A DNA stretch of 64,000 nucleotides. Source: Holothuria scabra. Taxonomy: Eukaryota > Echinodermata > Holothuroidea > Aspidochirotida > Holothuriidae. Under the pieces are notes generated by a model. The model was given only the letters and a program-made list of their open reading frames with translations, made no database searches and was not told the DNA's origin. Made by a program: the position numbers and the translations under genes. Below are positions 1 through 12,800 of the stretch, piece after piece (position 1 is the stretch's first letter; the number at the start of each line of letters is the position of its first letter). The DNA lies in NCBI GenBank assembly GCA_037179385.1, contig CM074196.1, positions 33,566,486 through 33,630,485 on the forward strand, given 5' to 3'.

Positions 1-660
1 CACACGATTTTTCAGGGGGCGCGTTCCCCCCCCCCCCCCCCTTGGTGACACCACTTCCCCCTCCTCTTGGCTACTTGCCTGCTCTCCGTTAAGATAGTCT
101 TTCAGACAGGATCACTCTCCCCTAGATAAAAATGCATGTGTTCACACGGTCTTGAACTAGACCCATGTTCGTTATTCATCACATGATTGCAATGCAAAGC
201 ATTTTGATTTTCTCTCTCCGTGAGTCACACGGGAGGCATAAAGCAACCATTCATAAATAAAGAGGCAAAGAAGATTGTGTACATAAAGACGGAAAGCCAA
301 ATGTGCCTTTGGTGGGAACATACTGTACACTGAGTGCGGCTTTATATTGAAAGATCCTTCAGCTTCCCTCGCTGCTGTTTGATTATGCAGACGAAATCAC
401 CGCTACACTGAGAAATGAAATTTCAGCGACTAGATTTCTAGTCAAGTGTATTATGAAACAAAAACCACAGAGCTGACCGTATACGGACAATCTAACTTCC
501 TGGATCTCGTACCTCTGCATATAAACGGACTAACGCTGTGTAAGGGAATGTACTTAAAAGTGCTCAGGTAATTAATGCTCTGCTGCAGGGAAGCAAACAA
601 CTCGTATGTTTTCACCATTTCTTTGAATTTTGTTGTGGAGAGGACCGTTAATATATTACA
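1..660. promoter_or_regulatory. Upstream region of the CAP gene, promoter not resolved
   Basis: This stretch lies before the predicted start codon at 661. It begins with a C homopolymer (about 26-41). An AT-rich TTTATAT-like motif at about 341-347 could be a weak TATA element some 320 bases before the ATG. There is no second motif to confirm it and no transcript evidence. An antisense open frame overlaps exon 1 at 451-759, but it has no recognisable domain and I treat it as chance. Confidence 0.3.
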
Positions 661-810
661 ATGAAAAGCTTCATAAGAATCGCCCTTATAGCCCACATAG
701 CGGCGGTGACGTGCGAAGAATTCAGCAAGTCGGCACAGAATGAATTTGTCCGTGTACACAATGAGTTACGTTCACAAGTCAATCCGCAGGCTAGCGACAT
801 GGAATTCATG
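661..810 (+). CDS. CAP gene exon 1: signal peptide and first CAP helix
   Basis: Fifty codons from ATG to a phase-0 GTAAGT donor. Residues 1-18 form a hydrophobic leader ([18 protein letters not shown]) with likely cleavage before EEF. It is followed by the CAP opening motif FVRVHNELR and [11 protein letters not shown], which continues naturally into exon 2 ([10 protein letters not shown]). The start was chosen because it gives the signal peptide and has A at -3. Confidence 0.9.
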
Positions 811-3800
811 GTAAGTGCCTAATATAGGTCTATGACAAACATGAGAAGCCAGCCTTTAAGGAATCGCTATCACAAACCTTTGCTGAAGCATAGTTGAGGG
901 CGTGACCTGTATGAGTCCTATAGGTAAACAGTGTGGCCGAGTGAGGGTGACTTCCCAATTAATTATGCCTTCAGTTAAATAATGTTTAGAAATCATCTTT
1001 TCTTTGCAAGCCCATTCCGATTGTTGAGCAGAAGAATATTTTCAGCATTCAAGTTATCAAAAATCTTACAAGGAACAGCTGGTTTATCCAGTTCAGCACT
1101 CTTAGCAACCCCTGTTTATTTGTTGCATTACCCCCACTCTCCCCCGAAGTTCCACAAGCCTGTAACCCATACTAAGCTGTAGATGGCACTATGAAATGTT
1201 ACTCGCATGATTCTCAACACCTGTTTTGTGTTTTCACTTTTTCTGGAGACACGGACCTGTCAACTTTCCCACACAATTCCCGCCCCCAAGTGCCCAAAAT
1301 AGTTTCCGCTATGGCCTATCTAAACATACCGTACACACTGGGGGAATTCGCTAATCCCTCCCTTACACATCCTCCCGTCAACTCATTTGCCCCCAGTATG
1401 ATCCATTTTTCTTCAAATTGTGTTTTCAAATGAGAAACCCGTGGAGCACACAAGGAAAGGAAGGGGCTATAGTGGGTTAACCTATCCTCTTCAAAATTGG
1501 CGGAGGTACCTCTGAATGGCGAGTTGGGCATCGCAGACTCCCGGAAGTGAAGGTCAACATTAGAGGTCAAAAGTCGAATCGTTTTTCAATAATCCAAGAG
1601 AAATCGTTGCAACGACATGAAACATGACAAATGCAAAAGGGGTGATATGTTCTGTTTAAAGTTGTTGTTGGCATGACAACTATTGCAAACTGTCTCGAAA
1701 TAGAAGATTTTTATCACTCCAAAACTGCTGCAACCTAGTAATACATATTTGTATTGATTAGAGACACTCTTATTTACATGTTTGAGTGTTGCGGTAAGCG
1801 ATCTGGTTGGTATTTGCACTGTTATACTAAAAAGCAGTGTCAAACGGGGAGGGGGAAACTAAGGACAAAGGACTATGTTGGGAGCAAAAATTTTCTGGTG
1901 CAGCGCGAAATCGAGCCCAAAGCGCCCGTTCCTGGGGCTTGGGTCCAGGGGGTGAAGCTTCAATAGCTCTGATATTCTCTCTTGATAAAAAAAAGTCAAG
2001 TCTCTGGACGGAAATGACTTACTTGGGATCGAGAGCAAGGACAAAATGTGTGTGTGGGAAGAGGAAATTTCCCTTCTGGACCCACCCACTGCTGAAAAGC
2101 TACTTCTCAAGGTGATGCCAACGTCATTACCCTCGGAAGAGTCGATTTGACAAGTGCGATGACATATTCGGCAACACATGCATGAAGTGTTTAAGTGTGT
2201 TAACTTCAATTGCACACAATTTGTTTGTACAGAAAAGCTTTCGTTCTAAAGAGTGAAGTAAAGTCTTTACCTTAAGCCTCTTTTATAAGACCAGCATGTC
2301 GAAGGCTCATCCAGGGAGCTGTTATTTAATAACAGCTCCCTAGTACTTTCATGGTTCAACTCGTAATATGATCTTTTGGGATGTTTCGCCGGCACAATGG
2401 CCGATTTTGTCGATACATCCATCCGATGGACTGAGGAGAAATACACTGATAGGCATAACACATATTTAAAGATCGTCCACAGAGTTTACGAAAGAGAATA
2501 CGAAAGTTTTCGCGCGCTTCGCGCTGTTCGTCTTCAGTCACGCTTTGATTAAAGGTTAACACCAGTTTCAAGTAGATTGGTTGTGTAAAGGTATAGTTTC
2601 ACAATTATGATATTAATCTTTCGTATGAGCTTGATTACGATTTGGAATCGATAAGAACACTTTGCTTTGGGGAAAATTCGTAACGCAAATACAACACATT
2701 TCGTATGAAACATTAAGTGCATGTCTCTGAGTCCACGGTAGTGGAAGTGGCTGGTCCATCTTTGCACCTACCAATGTACCGTCAGTTACATAATAAATCG
2801 TGCACATAGACAAATAGAAGGTTAGAAGGTTGCTGTAACGTATTATGACCATGTATGCAGCTCAGGGCATGAGTAATTTAATATGTTTTACTGTTTGCGT
2901 CTGCACAAGGACTCGGAGTCAAGACACTTTTCACACTCTTGAACAGTTGGGCAAACAAACTACATGCTGACTTGCTGGAGGACGAAAATTTCCAAAAGTT
3001 TTCTCCTATTATTTACTAAATCTTGCTCCATAAATTTAGCGAAGATTACTAAAAATTTTGCATTTGCTACTTTTCCCCAACATTGGGTAATTTCTATTCA
3101 CAGAGTGCAGAGTTAGGAATAGCTTAGTTGAGAAAAATTGAAACTGTTGGGATAAAAATGGAAGCTTGCAGAATAAAACCCAAATTTTCAAACTGTCCCG
3201 AACACGAACTAAGTGTTTTCCATTTTTGTTTCAACAAAACCCGGTTTTTCCGGCGCGCTTCGCGCGTCTTAAACTGTTTGTTCGTCGCTCTTTAGGCAAA
3301 CCGTTTCTTTAGCCGGGTTCAAGGTGCTGAATCCCTAACGAAAGTTTGGCCTCCTCGATGGACATAGCCTTTGGCTATCCAGTCCATTAAGTAGGTTTTA
3401 GCATGTCAAACCAATATTCCAAATTTTCAAGTTTAGTTGGCGTGCGCCATTCTGCATTTTCCATGCCTAACATATTATGACTATGGGCTTACATGAATTT
3501 TAAGCTAACTTTGCTCGTTTCGTGCAATTTATAAAAATAAAATAATAAAATAATAAGCTTTTCTAGCAATAAAGTGAAAATACTGTAATTAGAATACTAC
3601 CTGAATTCTAACTGTAATTCGTTGTCCTTATAAAGTTTCTATTTTAATGTTCCCATTCCTTGGACATTCGAGAATTTTCCCGTAGAGTGTGATTGCTAAG
3701 CAGAAAAGAACGCATATGGGAATGTTTACCTCTAGATCGCGCCCAACAGGATTTTTTTTATCTCATCGCTCCGTGAGGAGGGTGAGATATTGTAGTCACT

Positions 3801-6800
3801 TTGCCTATGGGGCTATATATGGCAATGCCAGCTTAAATCGCAATGGTTGCCATGGTAACGGTAAATTTTCCCAGGTTACTAGTCTCGAGGTCTAACCCAT
3901 GGTGAGGTACCCCGGGGTGACTGAACGTCCAGGGCTGAGAGAGGGGTCAAAACCTGTCCGTGTGTGTGTGTGTGTGTTGGTGGGTGAGTGTCTGTGTGTG
4001 TGTGTGTCCAATTTTGTTTTCCTAATATCTTGTAAACGGCTGGGCCGATTTTCTTCAAACTTAGTGGGATGGTACCTTAGGTGGAACAATTGCATTTTAA
4101 TACACAAACGGAAGTGAAGGTCAAAGGTTACAGGTCAAAGGTCAAATTTAGTGAAATCACCTTTTCTGCTATATTTCCAACACAAAACGTCCTGCTGACA
4201 CGAAACTTCACACATATGATGATTGCATCTAGACCTACCAAAATATGTGGTTGCCATGGCAACAGAGGGCAAAGGTCAAGTGGTAGAGTGGAACAAAAAA
4301 TTTTCAAGTGATAATTTGTTCGTAAAACAACCTTTTTGTCTTTTAAACTCCTCCTAGTGGGCTGGACCGATTCTTTTCAAAATTGGTAGGTGGGTACCCC
4401 AGGGTGGGAACTTGTGTCTCCCAGACCCTCGGAAGAAAAGGTCAAAGGTCAGAGGTCAAAGGTCACATTTTGCAAAAAACACGTTTTTCCTATTTTGTAC
4501 TAAAACTTCAACAGAAAACCTTCATTTTACATGAAACTTCACAAGTATAATAGGGTAGACTAGTTCTACCAAAATATGTAGTTTCCATGGCAACCAAGGT
4601 CAAAGGTCACGTGACAGGGGGTCAAATACTTTTTTTGTATTCACTTTAACTCTTAACGGAAGCATCCCACAAATCTGAAAGTTTAAATGTAATAGCCTAG
4701 GCATGATAAGTTGTACCGATATGTGTGGTTGTCATGGCAACCAAGGACATAGTTCACGTTACCGATTGTCAAAGGTTAAAGTGGGCATGACACGGCCACA
4801 AAAACTTTTGTGTAGGCTATTGCAAGATTAGATACAGAATTTTGCAAATTTTATCTCACACCCCATTAAAAACCCGTACAATTCGGCATAAATGATATTC
4901 GACTGAAGGAAAACTGCGTTCGAAATTCAATTTCGAAAAATGCCGCAACAGCTCACCTGACTTTTATGACGCAATTGGCGACACAAACCCCGCCCTACGG
5001 CGCGCATCTAGATGTGGAACTAATGTAACGCTCGGTAAAGTTATCTTATCTTAGCAACCTCATGAAAACGATTGCATCACAATACAGAGTCCAACATACA
5101 GAGTGGAAGGCGCGGACCATGGTGGGGATTCGGAGCAAATCATTGGCCAATATGTTCGCGTGCATATGCGCGCGGCTAAAATTAGTTCAGTTTTTGTGCA
5201 AGAAAGACGCGGTTCGGGCGCTAAAAAGAACAGCTATGAACATGTATGAACAGACCACAACAAGCGCATCCCCACTACGAGCGTGTCTTTACTGTATGAG
5301 CTGTTTGGTGAAGATGCTATTACGAATGCTAAGCAGTAACCGTGCAATGCACAATTCACAATGTAGTCAGTGGCCACGCTCACTGCTATCCTAGCACCGG
5401 TGTTTGCAATTATGTATGCGCAAACACGCGTTACCATGCACATGATTCGATGATTGTGAGCTCTCTGGTACAGTGTTGCTAACCGTGCCTCCAATGACGT
5501 CACCATTTTGAGACGCGTTCACATACGTTTTTCGCTTGTGAATTTCAAATGGGCTGAGCCTGGCCTGTAATTGGGAATTCAAAACGCTGTTTTTCGGTAT
5601 TTATGGACATAATATAGTTGGGAAATCTTTCACTTTATGTCAAGGTGTACCCAAACTTACCGAGAAACTTACTTTGGCCGTGTCATTACCACTTTAATGT
5701 TTTGTAACTAGCCTATTTTTCATCAATTAATATAGGCCTAAATAAGCTATACTGAGCCTCAGGCCCAGGTTAGTACTTCATAGTAGCAGTCTCGTCTTCA
5801 CAACTCAAATTCTTTATTCACTAACTTGTATGCTGCAGTAAGATTTTTAAGTTCTGCTAGCACTTCACTTTGATAGCCCTTATATCCAGAGTGTTCTCAT
5901 AAGGTCTATGCAGGCAGTTGTTTTCAATCCAAAGTTGCTGTAACTGTTAGTCCTAGTAGTATGAAAGTTAAAGTCTAACCTAGCGCTAGACTTGAAATCT
6001 GAAGCTGGTTAACGGTATGTAGGCTAGGTCTGGGGCTTAGGCATGGCTCTGAGACCTACGCCATTCATAATCTTGAGTTATAACCCAAGATACTAAAATG
6101 TGGGTGACTAACATTAGGTTAGGCATAGGGCCTACCTATCTTACATATTAGTGCCCTTAAAACTTGGCGGTTCTGAAGCATCGCCAAAAAAAAAAACCGT
6201 ATGTGACAATTTCCTTGCCACGGGCTAGGATTCGCCACAGGCCAGTACGCAGAAAAGCTTTGTGCGCCGGCGGGAAATCTTCTAACGCCACGCGTTCAAC
6301 ATGGCGCACACGCCCAGTTTTTTAATTGAGACGCACTTGATGTGCATATCAGCTCGACACACATGAAGTTTGCCGTCGCGTCAAAATGGAGAATACGCTC
6401 AGCTAGCGCCTGAATAATAACAATTACGCACTTGTCTAAAGCGTCCCCGAAAGCGTCTTACTTTTATAATCGTTGCGTCCATATCCGTATCAGTTTAGTG
6501 TAACAGCCAAGCTCGTTGTTTTTTCAAAGTGTTGCAAGGGGATAACAGCATCTTAAAAAATAAATTTGTTCCAAAATCTTAGATAGGCCTACTGGATTAA
6601 AAGGGCAAGCGTTACAAAGATTGGGTAGCCTTTTTCTCCAGTTCTTTTATAATCTGGTGTCAGAATTTAAATATCCAATTTATGTTTTTTGGAATAAGGG
6701 GTGCGCCTATAGTTCCAAGAACTTGATTGGTCGGTGCTTCTTTCCCCTCGCTATCTTACGAAAAAAATCTTCTGTCCCTTGGAACGAAAAAAATCGCTTC

Positions 6801-9800
6801 CCTTGGACTTCAAATAGGAATTTTAAAGGATTGTAGCATGGAGTTTTAGTATGGTAATTTTTGTCAATGACATTCTACTGTAGCATAAAAACAGCACAGA
6901 TAAAACTTCTAGCACATAAATAATTCAAGTTCTGTAACCAACTTGCGCACATGTTAGCGATGAGATATGCAACTCCGTGGATTGCCCTCTTGTTTTTTTT
7001 TTTTTTTTTTTTTTTCGGAATCGGTGAGCTGGCACCGAATTATGGCATATTACCGTACGTAATCGAGTTTTGAGGACAAATCCTCTCACCCCAAACTGCA
7101 ATTTTTGTAGGGGTTTTCCGAAATTCGCAATTGGCTCAGCTCTTTGATTTACAGCTAATTCAAACAATGCATAGGATGAAAGCTTATATAACACAGCATG
7201 AACTGTACTGAGAAATTTTTGGTTATACCTTTATACACATTGAGCTTTTCTTTGCCCACGCTGAAGCAATAAACTGAGATTGTGTCTGGATAAAGATGAA
7301 TTTCAGACAATTGTGGTAACGGCTTAAGTAAGAAAGCAAGGAGATTTGAAACTGTTTGGGGTGAGAAGTTCGGGTCTTTAAAGGTTTTTTAGCTTCTTTA
7401 CAACTTGGTGTCAAAACTACGAACTCTTCTCTGCTCAATCGAAATGAATAAAAAAAACTTGTTTTAGGAAAAGGTATGTAAATTTTAAAACCACGTGAAA
7501 ATATATGATCAATTATGGCAAGTTTTGTTTGCTGATATGGGCAGAAAAGACCCTTAAATCTGTGTTTTCAATAGAAGAATCATACAATTATCCCTTTTTA
7601 ACTAGAAAATAACGAGACCATTTTCAGAATCTGAAAGAAACTTATAACAGTTTAAAGAAAACTATTTAAATTAATCAAACATGAGTGTTGAATATTAATT
7701 TGTTACATTTTTGAGCAAGAAGAGTTCATTTACTTTATTTTTAGTTTAGCAGAAATGAACTATTTTTTATTTTTAGTTTATCAGAAAATGAACTGTATTT
7801 TCATACTTTCATAGTGATTCACATGCACTTTACATTCCCGCATTAATTTTCGCGCGCATTTGTTCATCTACTGCTACGGCGGATAAGCTATCTGTGGTAA
7901 GCTTGAGAATGTGGTTCCCCCACCAAGTGGTTATCACATGGTGTTACTACTGACAGGCTGACTATAAACACAACATATTAAGGTGCCTCATGGGCGGTTT
8001 TGGGACCTACCGCATGATCAAGTGGTTATACTATCCGATTTGCAGTCTGGAGGTCCACAATTCGATTCCTGGCCGGGTCGAACCGAAAACTTTAAAATGG
8101 AACCTACTGCCATTGTGTTTGGTGCTTGGCATGAGCAATGGAGTAGGGAAGTAAAACCAGGGAGCTACAGCTGAAAAAAAAAAGCCGCGCCTTTCTCGAC
8201 TTGAACCAATTGGTTGGAAACTGGACCGTTAAACTCCATCCAAAGTAACCCAGTCAGCTAATGATGTTGAAAAATATAGCCATGTTATGTACACGCACAG
8301 CATTGTCACAATTATTATGTGCATATCGGGAATTATGTCAAGTCGATCCTTGCAACGTCGCCCTCCACAAAGTCGGTATTGTCCGTATTGAGGATCTACT
8401 AGGTCAACAACGCCGCAGCTGAAAATGTCGCCTTTAACACAAAGTCGCCTACGGACAAACTCGTCTCTCAGCAAAGTCGCCCTTTATGAAAACATAGTAA
8501 CAAAAAGCGTTATTAAAATGTAATGAAGTTAATTAGTTAGATATGGGTTTTTACGGCCGAGTCCCTGACCAATTGTTTTAAGTGGAGCTGACAACTGCCC
8601 TTTTTTCAGTTTTTAAGACAGCTGCCATAAACTTCCTGGTAGGTACATACCTGCAAGTTTTCATTGCTTGATCAATGCTGTAACTGTATAACTTTCACAC
8701 CGAAATTCTTGTTACCATGGGGAAGGAAAATGGGCAGTCATTTAATCCCATCAAATATATCCACAACAAACCCGTAGTTTGTCGGTTCTATTGCGTTGTA
8801 ACAAAGTGCAAAGTGAAGAGCTATAACCATAATCATTTACAGATTTCATATCAACCTTACTTCACAGTGTACCCATAATTTTAAAAATATGTATTGTAGA
8901 GTTTGCAAACTGAAGCTTATGCATCTAGTTCTCACAGGGTGTCTACAAAACTAAGACCTAAGATCTAAGACCTAAGACCCTACAAAACTAAGACCCCAGC
9001 AACTACAAAACTAAGACCCTACCAACTACAAAACTAAGACCCTACCAACTACAAAACTAAGACCCTACCAACTACAAAACTAAGACCCTACCAACTACAA
9101 AACTAAGACCCTACCAACTACAAAACTAAGACCCTACCAACTACAAAACTAAGACCCCACCAACTACAAAACTAAGACCCTACCAACTACAAAACTAAGA
9201 CCCTACCAACTACAACACTAAAACCCTACAAACTACAAAACTAAGACCCTACCAACTACAAAACTAAGACCCCACCAACTACAAAACTAAGACCCCACCA
9301 TGCTTTGATTGACATTCTCTCCAACAATTATGTATGACTGAATGTAATCGGATCCCTTTTGCAGTCAAGGGCGGTGATCTGTGGGCATCCATAGGCATAT
9401 GGGAGCAGGCTTACACTTACAGCTCCACTTGAAGCAAATGCTGCTCCATGTATGTTAAATTATTGATGAATGATACTTCTGAGATTTAAAATGATTCAAA
9501 ATAACAAGTTTTTACATTACTAAAAATGATTGATTAATTTGACTTTGAAAATGATTGAACAGTGGTCAGCACTCATGCCCCTATACTTTTGAGTCACCAC
9601 ACTTGTAGGTTTGGTTATTTTCGGCCTCTACTGAAACAGGAGGTCGAGATGTTCTGCGATATTCAGACTTAAAAGACATCTTTTCCCAAATTTCCTTGTA
9701 ACAAAAGAAAAGAAATAAAGGACAGGAAACCTACTTTCTAGCCAGTGGCAGATTCAAGATTTTCCAGAAGGGGGCCCTGGTCAGTTTGTGGCATAATGGA

Positions 9801-12800
9801 AAACATGGGGGTTGAGTTACAGCAGAACTATCTAAGTGGAGTGCCATAATTAGTTGGCATGGAGTGTACAGGAAAATTGTCTTGATTTACACACTGCATT
9901 CTCCAGATGGTCGGAAACGGCAATTGTCGAAAGAAAAAAATGAAACATGGTACAATTTTTTTGTTTTGTAGATGCAATGGCTAAATAAAAATGGCACATT
10001 TTGAGACTAGCTTTTTCAACTGTCACTTAGATTTAAAGGCAAAAATGTCCCTGAAGTCTATCACATATTAATGTGACACAGATCATCAAATTTATATTGA
10101 GAATTTTGCCATTAGTAATTATCTCAATACATAACATGTGTTGGGATATTATCACACTAGCTAGTTGATACTGTAGCTGTAGCTGAAATCCTTTTTCAAC
10201 ATGGCCATGTTTGGTAGGTTTTACATTTGTATCATATCTTGTAGTTTATACCATATTGTATAATTATTCAAGCAGTCAGAATTTTAACTTGCTAACCGGA
10301 TAGGCTAATAACTTAGTTAAAGAAGTCAAAAAGTTGTACAAAAGAAAAGTGTCATTTCAACCCATATATACTCCTTTTTTCCCCATAATGCAATTGTGTA
10401 TTCAGTTTGCTATTTTGTCTTTGGCTTCAAGCCTCTGCCAAATCAAGCTGAAAATAACTATAAAGATGATCTTGTCTGGGCTGACCAAGATGTTTGCTCA
10501 TCCATTGTCTTGTGACAGAGTTTATTCACAGTTAATTTTCTAAACAGGATTTTAGAGAATGGATCTCAACCTTCAAAAGTTGTGCTCTTCACCAACAGGT
10601 TTCAGTGAGATAATAAGAGATGGGAGGTTGATGTTAGGAAAACTAGGTAGGAAAGTAGTAGGTAGGAAAACTGGTTTTGTTGGGACTGGTTAGAAACATT
10701 TTTGTTATAAGACTGATCTCCATGCATCTAGCTGTTTAATTGCTCGTGCTTTGTAGTTTCCACGCTTTGCAATAATTATTTTTAAGTGTAACAGTATCGT
10801 TATTGAGTTTTTTGTTTTAATATTTGATAACCATTTCAATTTTTCAGCATAAAATGTACAGTTCCAGGATATTATACATCTCTGCTAAATATATTTGAAT
10901 GAGTGCACATTACTGTAGCAATGCTAAGAGGAACATACCCTAAGGATGCTTAGGATATGTTCCTCTTGAACATGGGTGAAGTTGGCACATTTGCTATAAA
11001 AAGTGAACTTGAAGCAAGCAGGTGTGACGTCATGGATTCACCTTGTTGTCCAGTGTTTTGTTTTTCTTTATTTTTCATCATATTTGTTTGACCTTGAGCT
11101 GATTAGGAATGCTATCTTGCCCCTTCGGCATATAAAGTTTTTAAAATTCCATTGCTCAGGATGCACCTATGGTACTGTGTCAATATATCACAGTTTAGTT
11201 GCATAAAATAAGTGGTAAATTATAACTAAAAAAACATTGACCAACGATGTGAATCCATGACATCATGTCCCTTGTGTAGAAATGTTGACTCATTCAACAG
11301 CTAATATCTTGAGAACTGCATGAACATGGAAAATGAATAAAAATTTGACCAGGATGCTTAGGATATGTTCCTCTCTAACAAATCAAAAATAAATTGGGCT
11401 GTGGACTATTCTTTTAACACGTTTTCTCCAGATAGAAACATCTGATAGTTTTCAAACTTGGTTCATAGATGCCCCATATTATGAGGAAGAATTACTCCAA
11501 TGTTTATGGTGGAGGTCAAAGGTTATCTGAGATAAACATCACAAGAAACATAACAGATCTGAAATAATTGTCAACACAATATTTCAAGGCAGGGGACTTG
11601 AAAAGATTTCATACTTGGTGTGTTGATGTATTATGGTGAGAAGATGGCCCCTTTTGTTTTTGTTGGAGGTCCATCTGGGATCACCAGGGGTCAGAGTCTG
11701 AAAACTTTGATAACAGTAATCCCAAGGTATGAAGTTTGGAAAGATTTCATACCTTGTATGTGGATGTGTTACGGTATGGTGGGAAAATGGTCCCTATCGT
11801 AATTTTTAGTGGATGTCAAAGTTCATAACAGGCCACCAGGGGTCAAAGTCGTAAAGAATTTGTTGACACGATATCTCAAGGTAGGTACTGTAACAAGTCT
11901 TGGATAAAAATTCAGATATCCTTTTTAAAACATTATCTCAAGGTAAGAAACTTGGATATATTTCATATTTGGTACATGGATATACGGTGCGGGGATAGTC
12001 TCTTTCTTTTTGGTGAACGTCAAAGGTCATTTGGGGTCACACAAAATTATTTCTTCCCTTCATGTTACTTTATCATTTGAAAGAGAAGATGTGAGCCATC
12101 ATGGTATTTTTTGGAATAGAATATGTATTGATCATCAAAACTTCAATGCATTTGTACATTCTGGTTTAAAGGGTTGAAATGCAAAATGGTGCTAAATTTG
12201 AAGCATTCGTAAGCACATTTGTACTTGCAGTATACAATCAAAAGGTCATGGTTACTTTGCTTCCGAGTTGATTTCCCAAAATGGTGGATATCTGTGAATA
12301 CTTTAGAGGTGGGGATGGTTTATCCTCCCCCCCCCCTCCCTTGGACAAGTTACTGCATCACCACACATCAAGACTAAGCTTATTTATTGCAACTCAGATT
12401 TTGTGTAAAAAAATGTGAATTTTCTGGGGAATGAAGGTAATCCGTGTTTATGTTAATGTGATGCATTAGGTGTGCGGGAACGACTACATGGGCAGCGATT
12501 ATTCGTTGGAAACGGATCGTTTCCAGAAATTTTCAAAAGGGTTGACCCAGTTTGTTGGTGCCTAGAAGAGATATTTCTGTTAACAATGCCAAGGGGTTGT
12601 TTGCAATTGGCTTACTTATATTTCTCGTAGTACTGTTTTTGCGAAGTCCGCGTGCTATTTTTGCTCATTTAGTATTTCTAGTCGTAGTTACAAAGTGACA
12701 TCTAGTGGTCATATGGGTTCTACCTGCTTCGACTCAAAACTCTCCAAATTTCATGAGTTCTTCTATGCAAACTTAGCGTTTGAGAATTTCCTTTTTTTAA

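Larger units (their letters stand above)
811..4775. other. Intron 1, first part: repeat relics
   Basis: No coding signal. It contains a relic at about 1430-1575 (sharing 'cttcaaaattgg' and 'gtgaaggtca' with the repeat at 4000-4775), a G-rich relic at about 1845-2030 resembling 39850-40000, a perfect hairpin at 2318-2344, and a relic at about 3120-3300 with the 'GGCGCGCTTCGCGCG' signature shared with 15000-16330 and 33050-33560. The rest, including 5'-proximal 811-1430 and 2350-3100, shows nothing I recognise. Confidence 0.6.

Noticed and set aside
451..759. 102-codon frame antisense to exon 1
   Set aside because: It is the shadow of the signal-peptide exon; no domain or signal of its own.
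2318..2344. Rho-independent terminator
   Set aside because: The stem is perfect but the genome is eukaryotic, the site is inside an intron and no T-run follows directly.
8011..8080. Possible tRNA gene
   Set aside because: The A and B boxes fit, but no cloverleaf closes and the same sequence plus tail occurs five times, so it is a SINE head.
8944..9300. CRISPR-like array (regular 23-bp repeats)
   Set aside because: Units are contiguous with no unique spacers, they have an inverted partner, and the DNA is from an animal.
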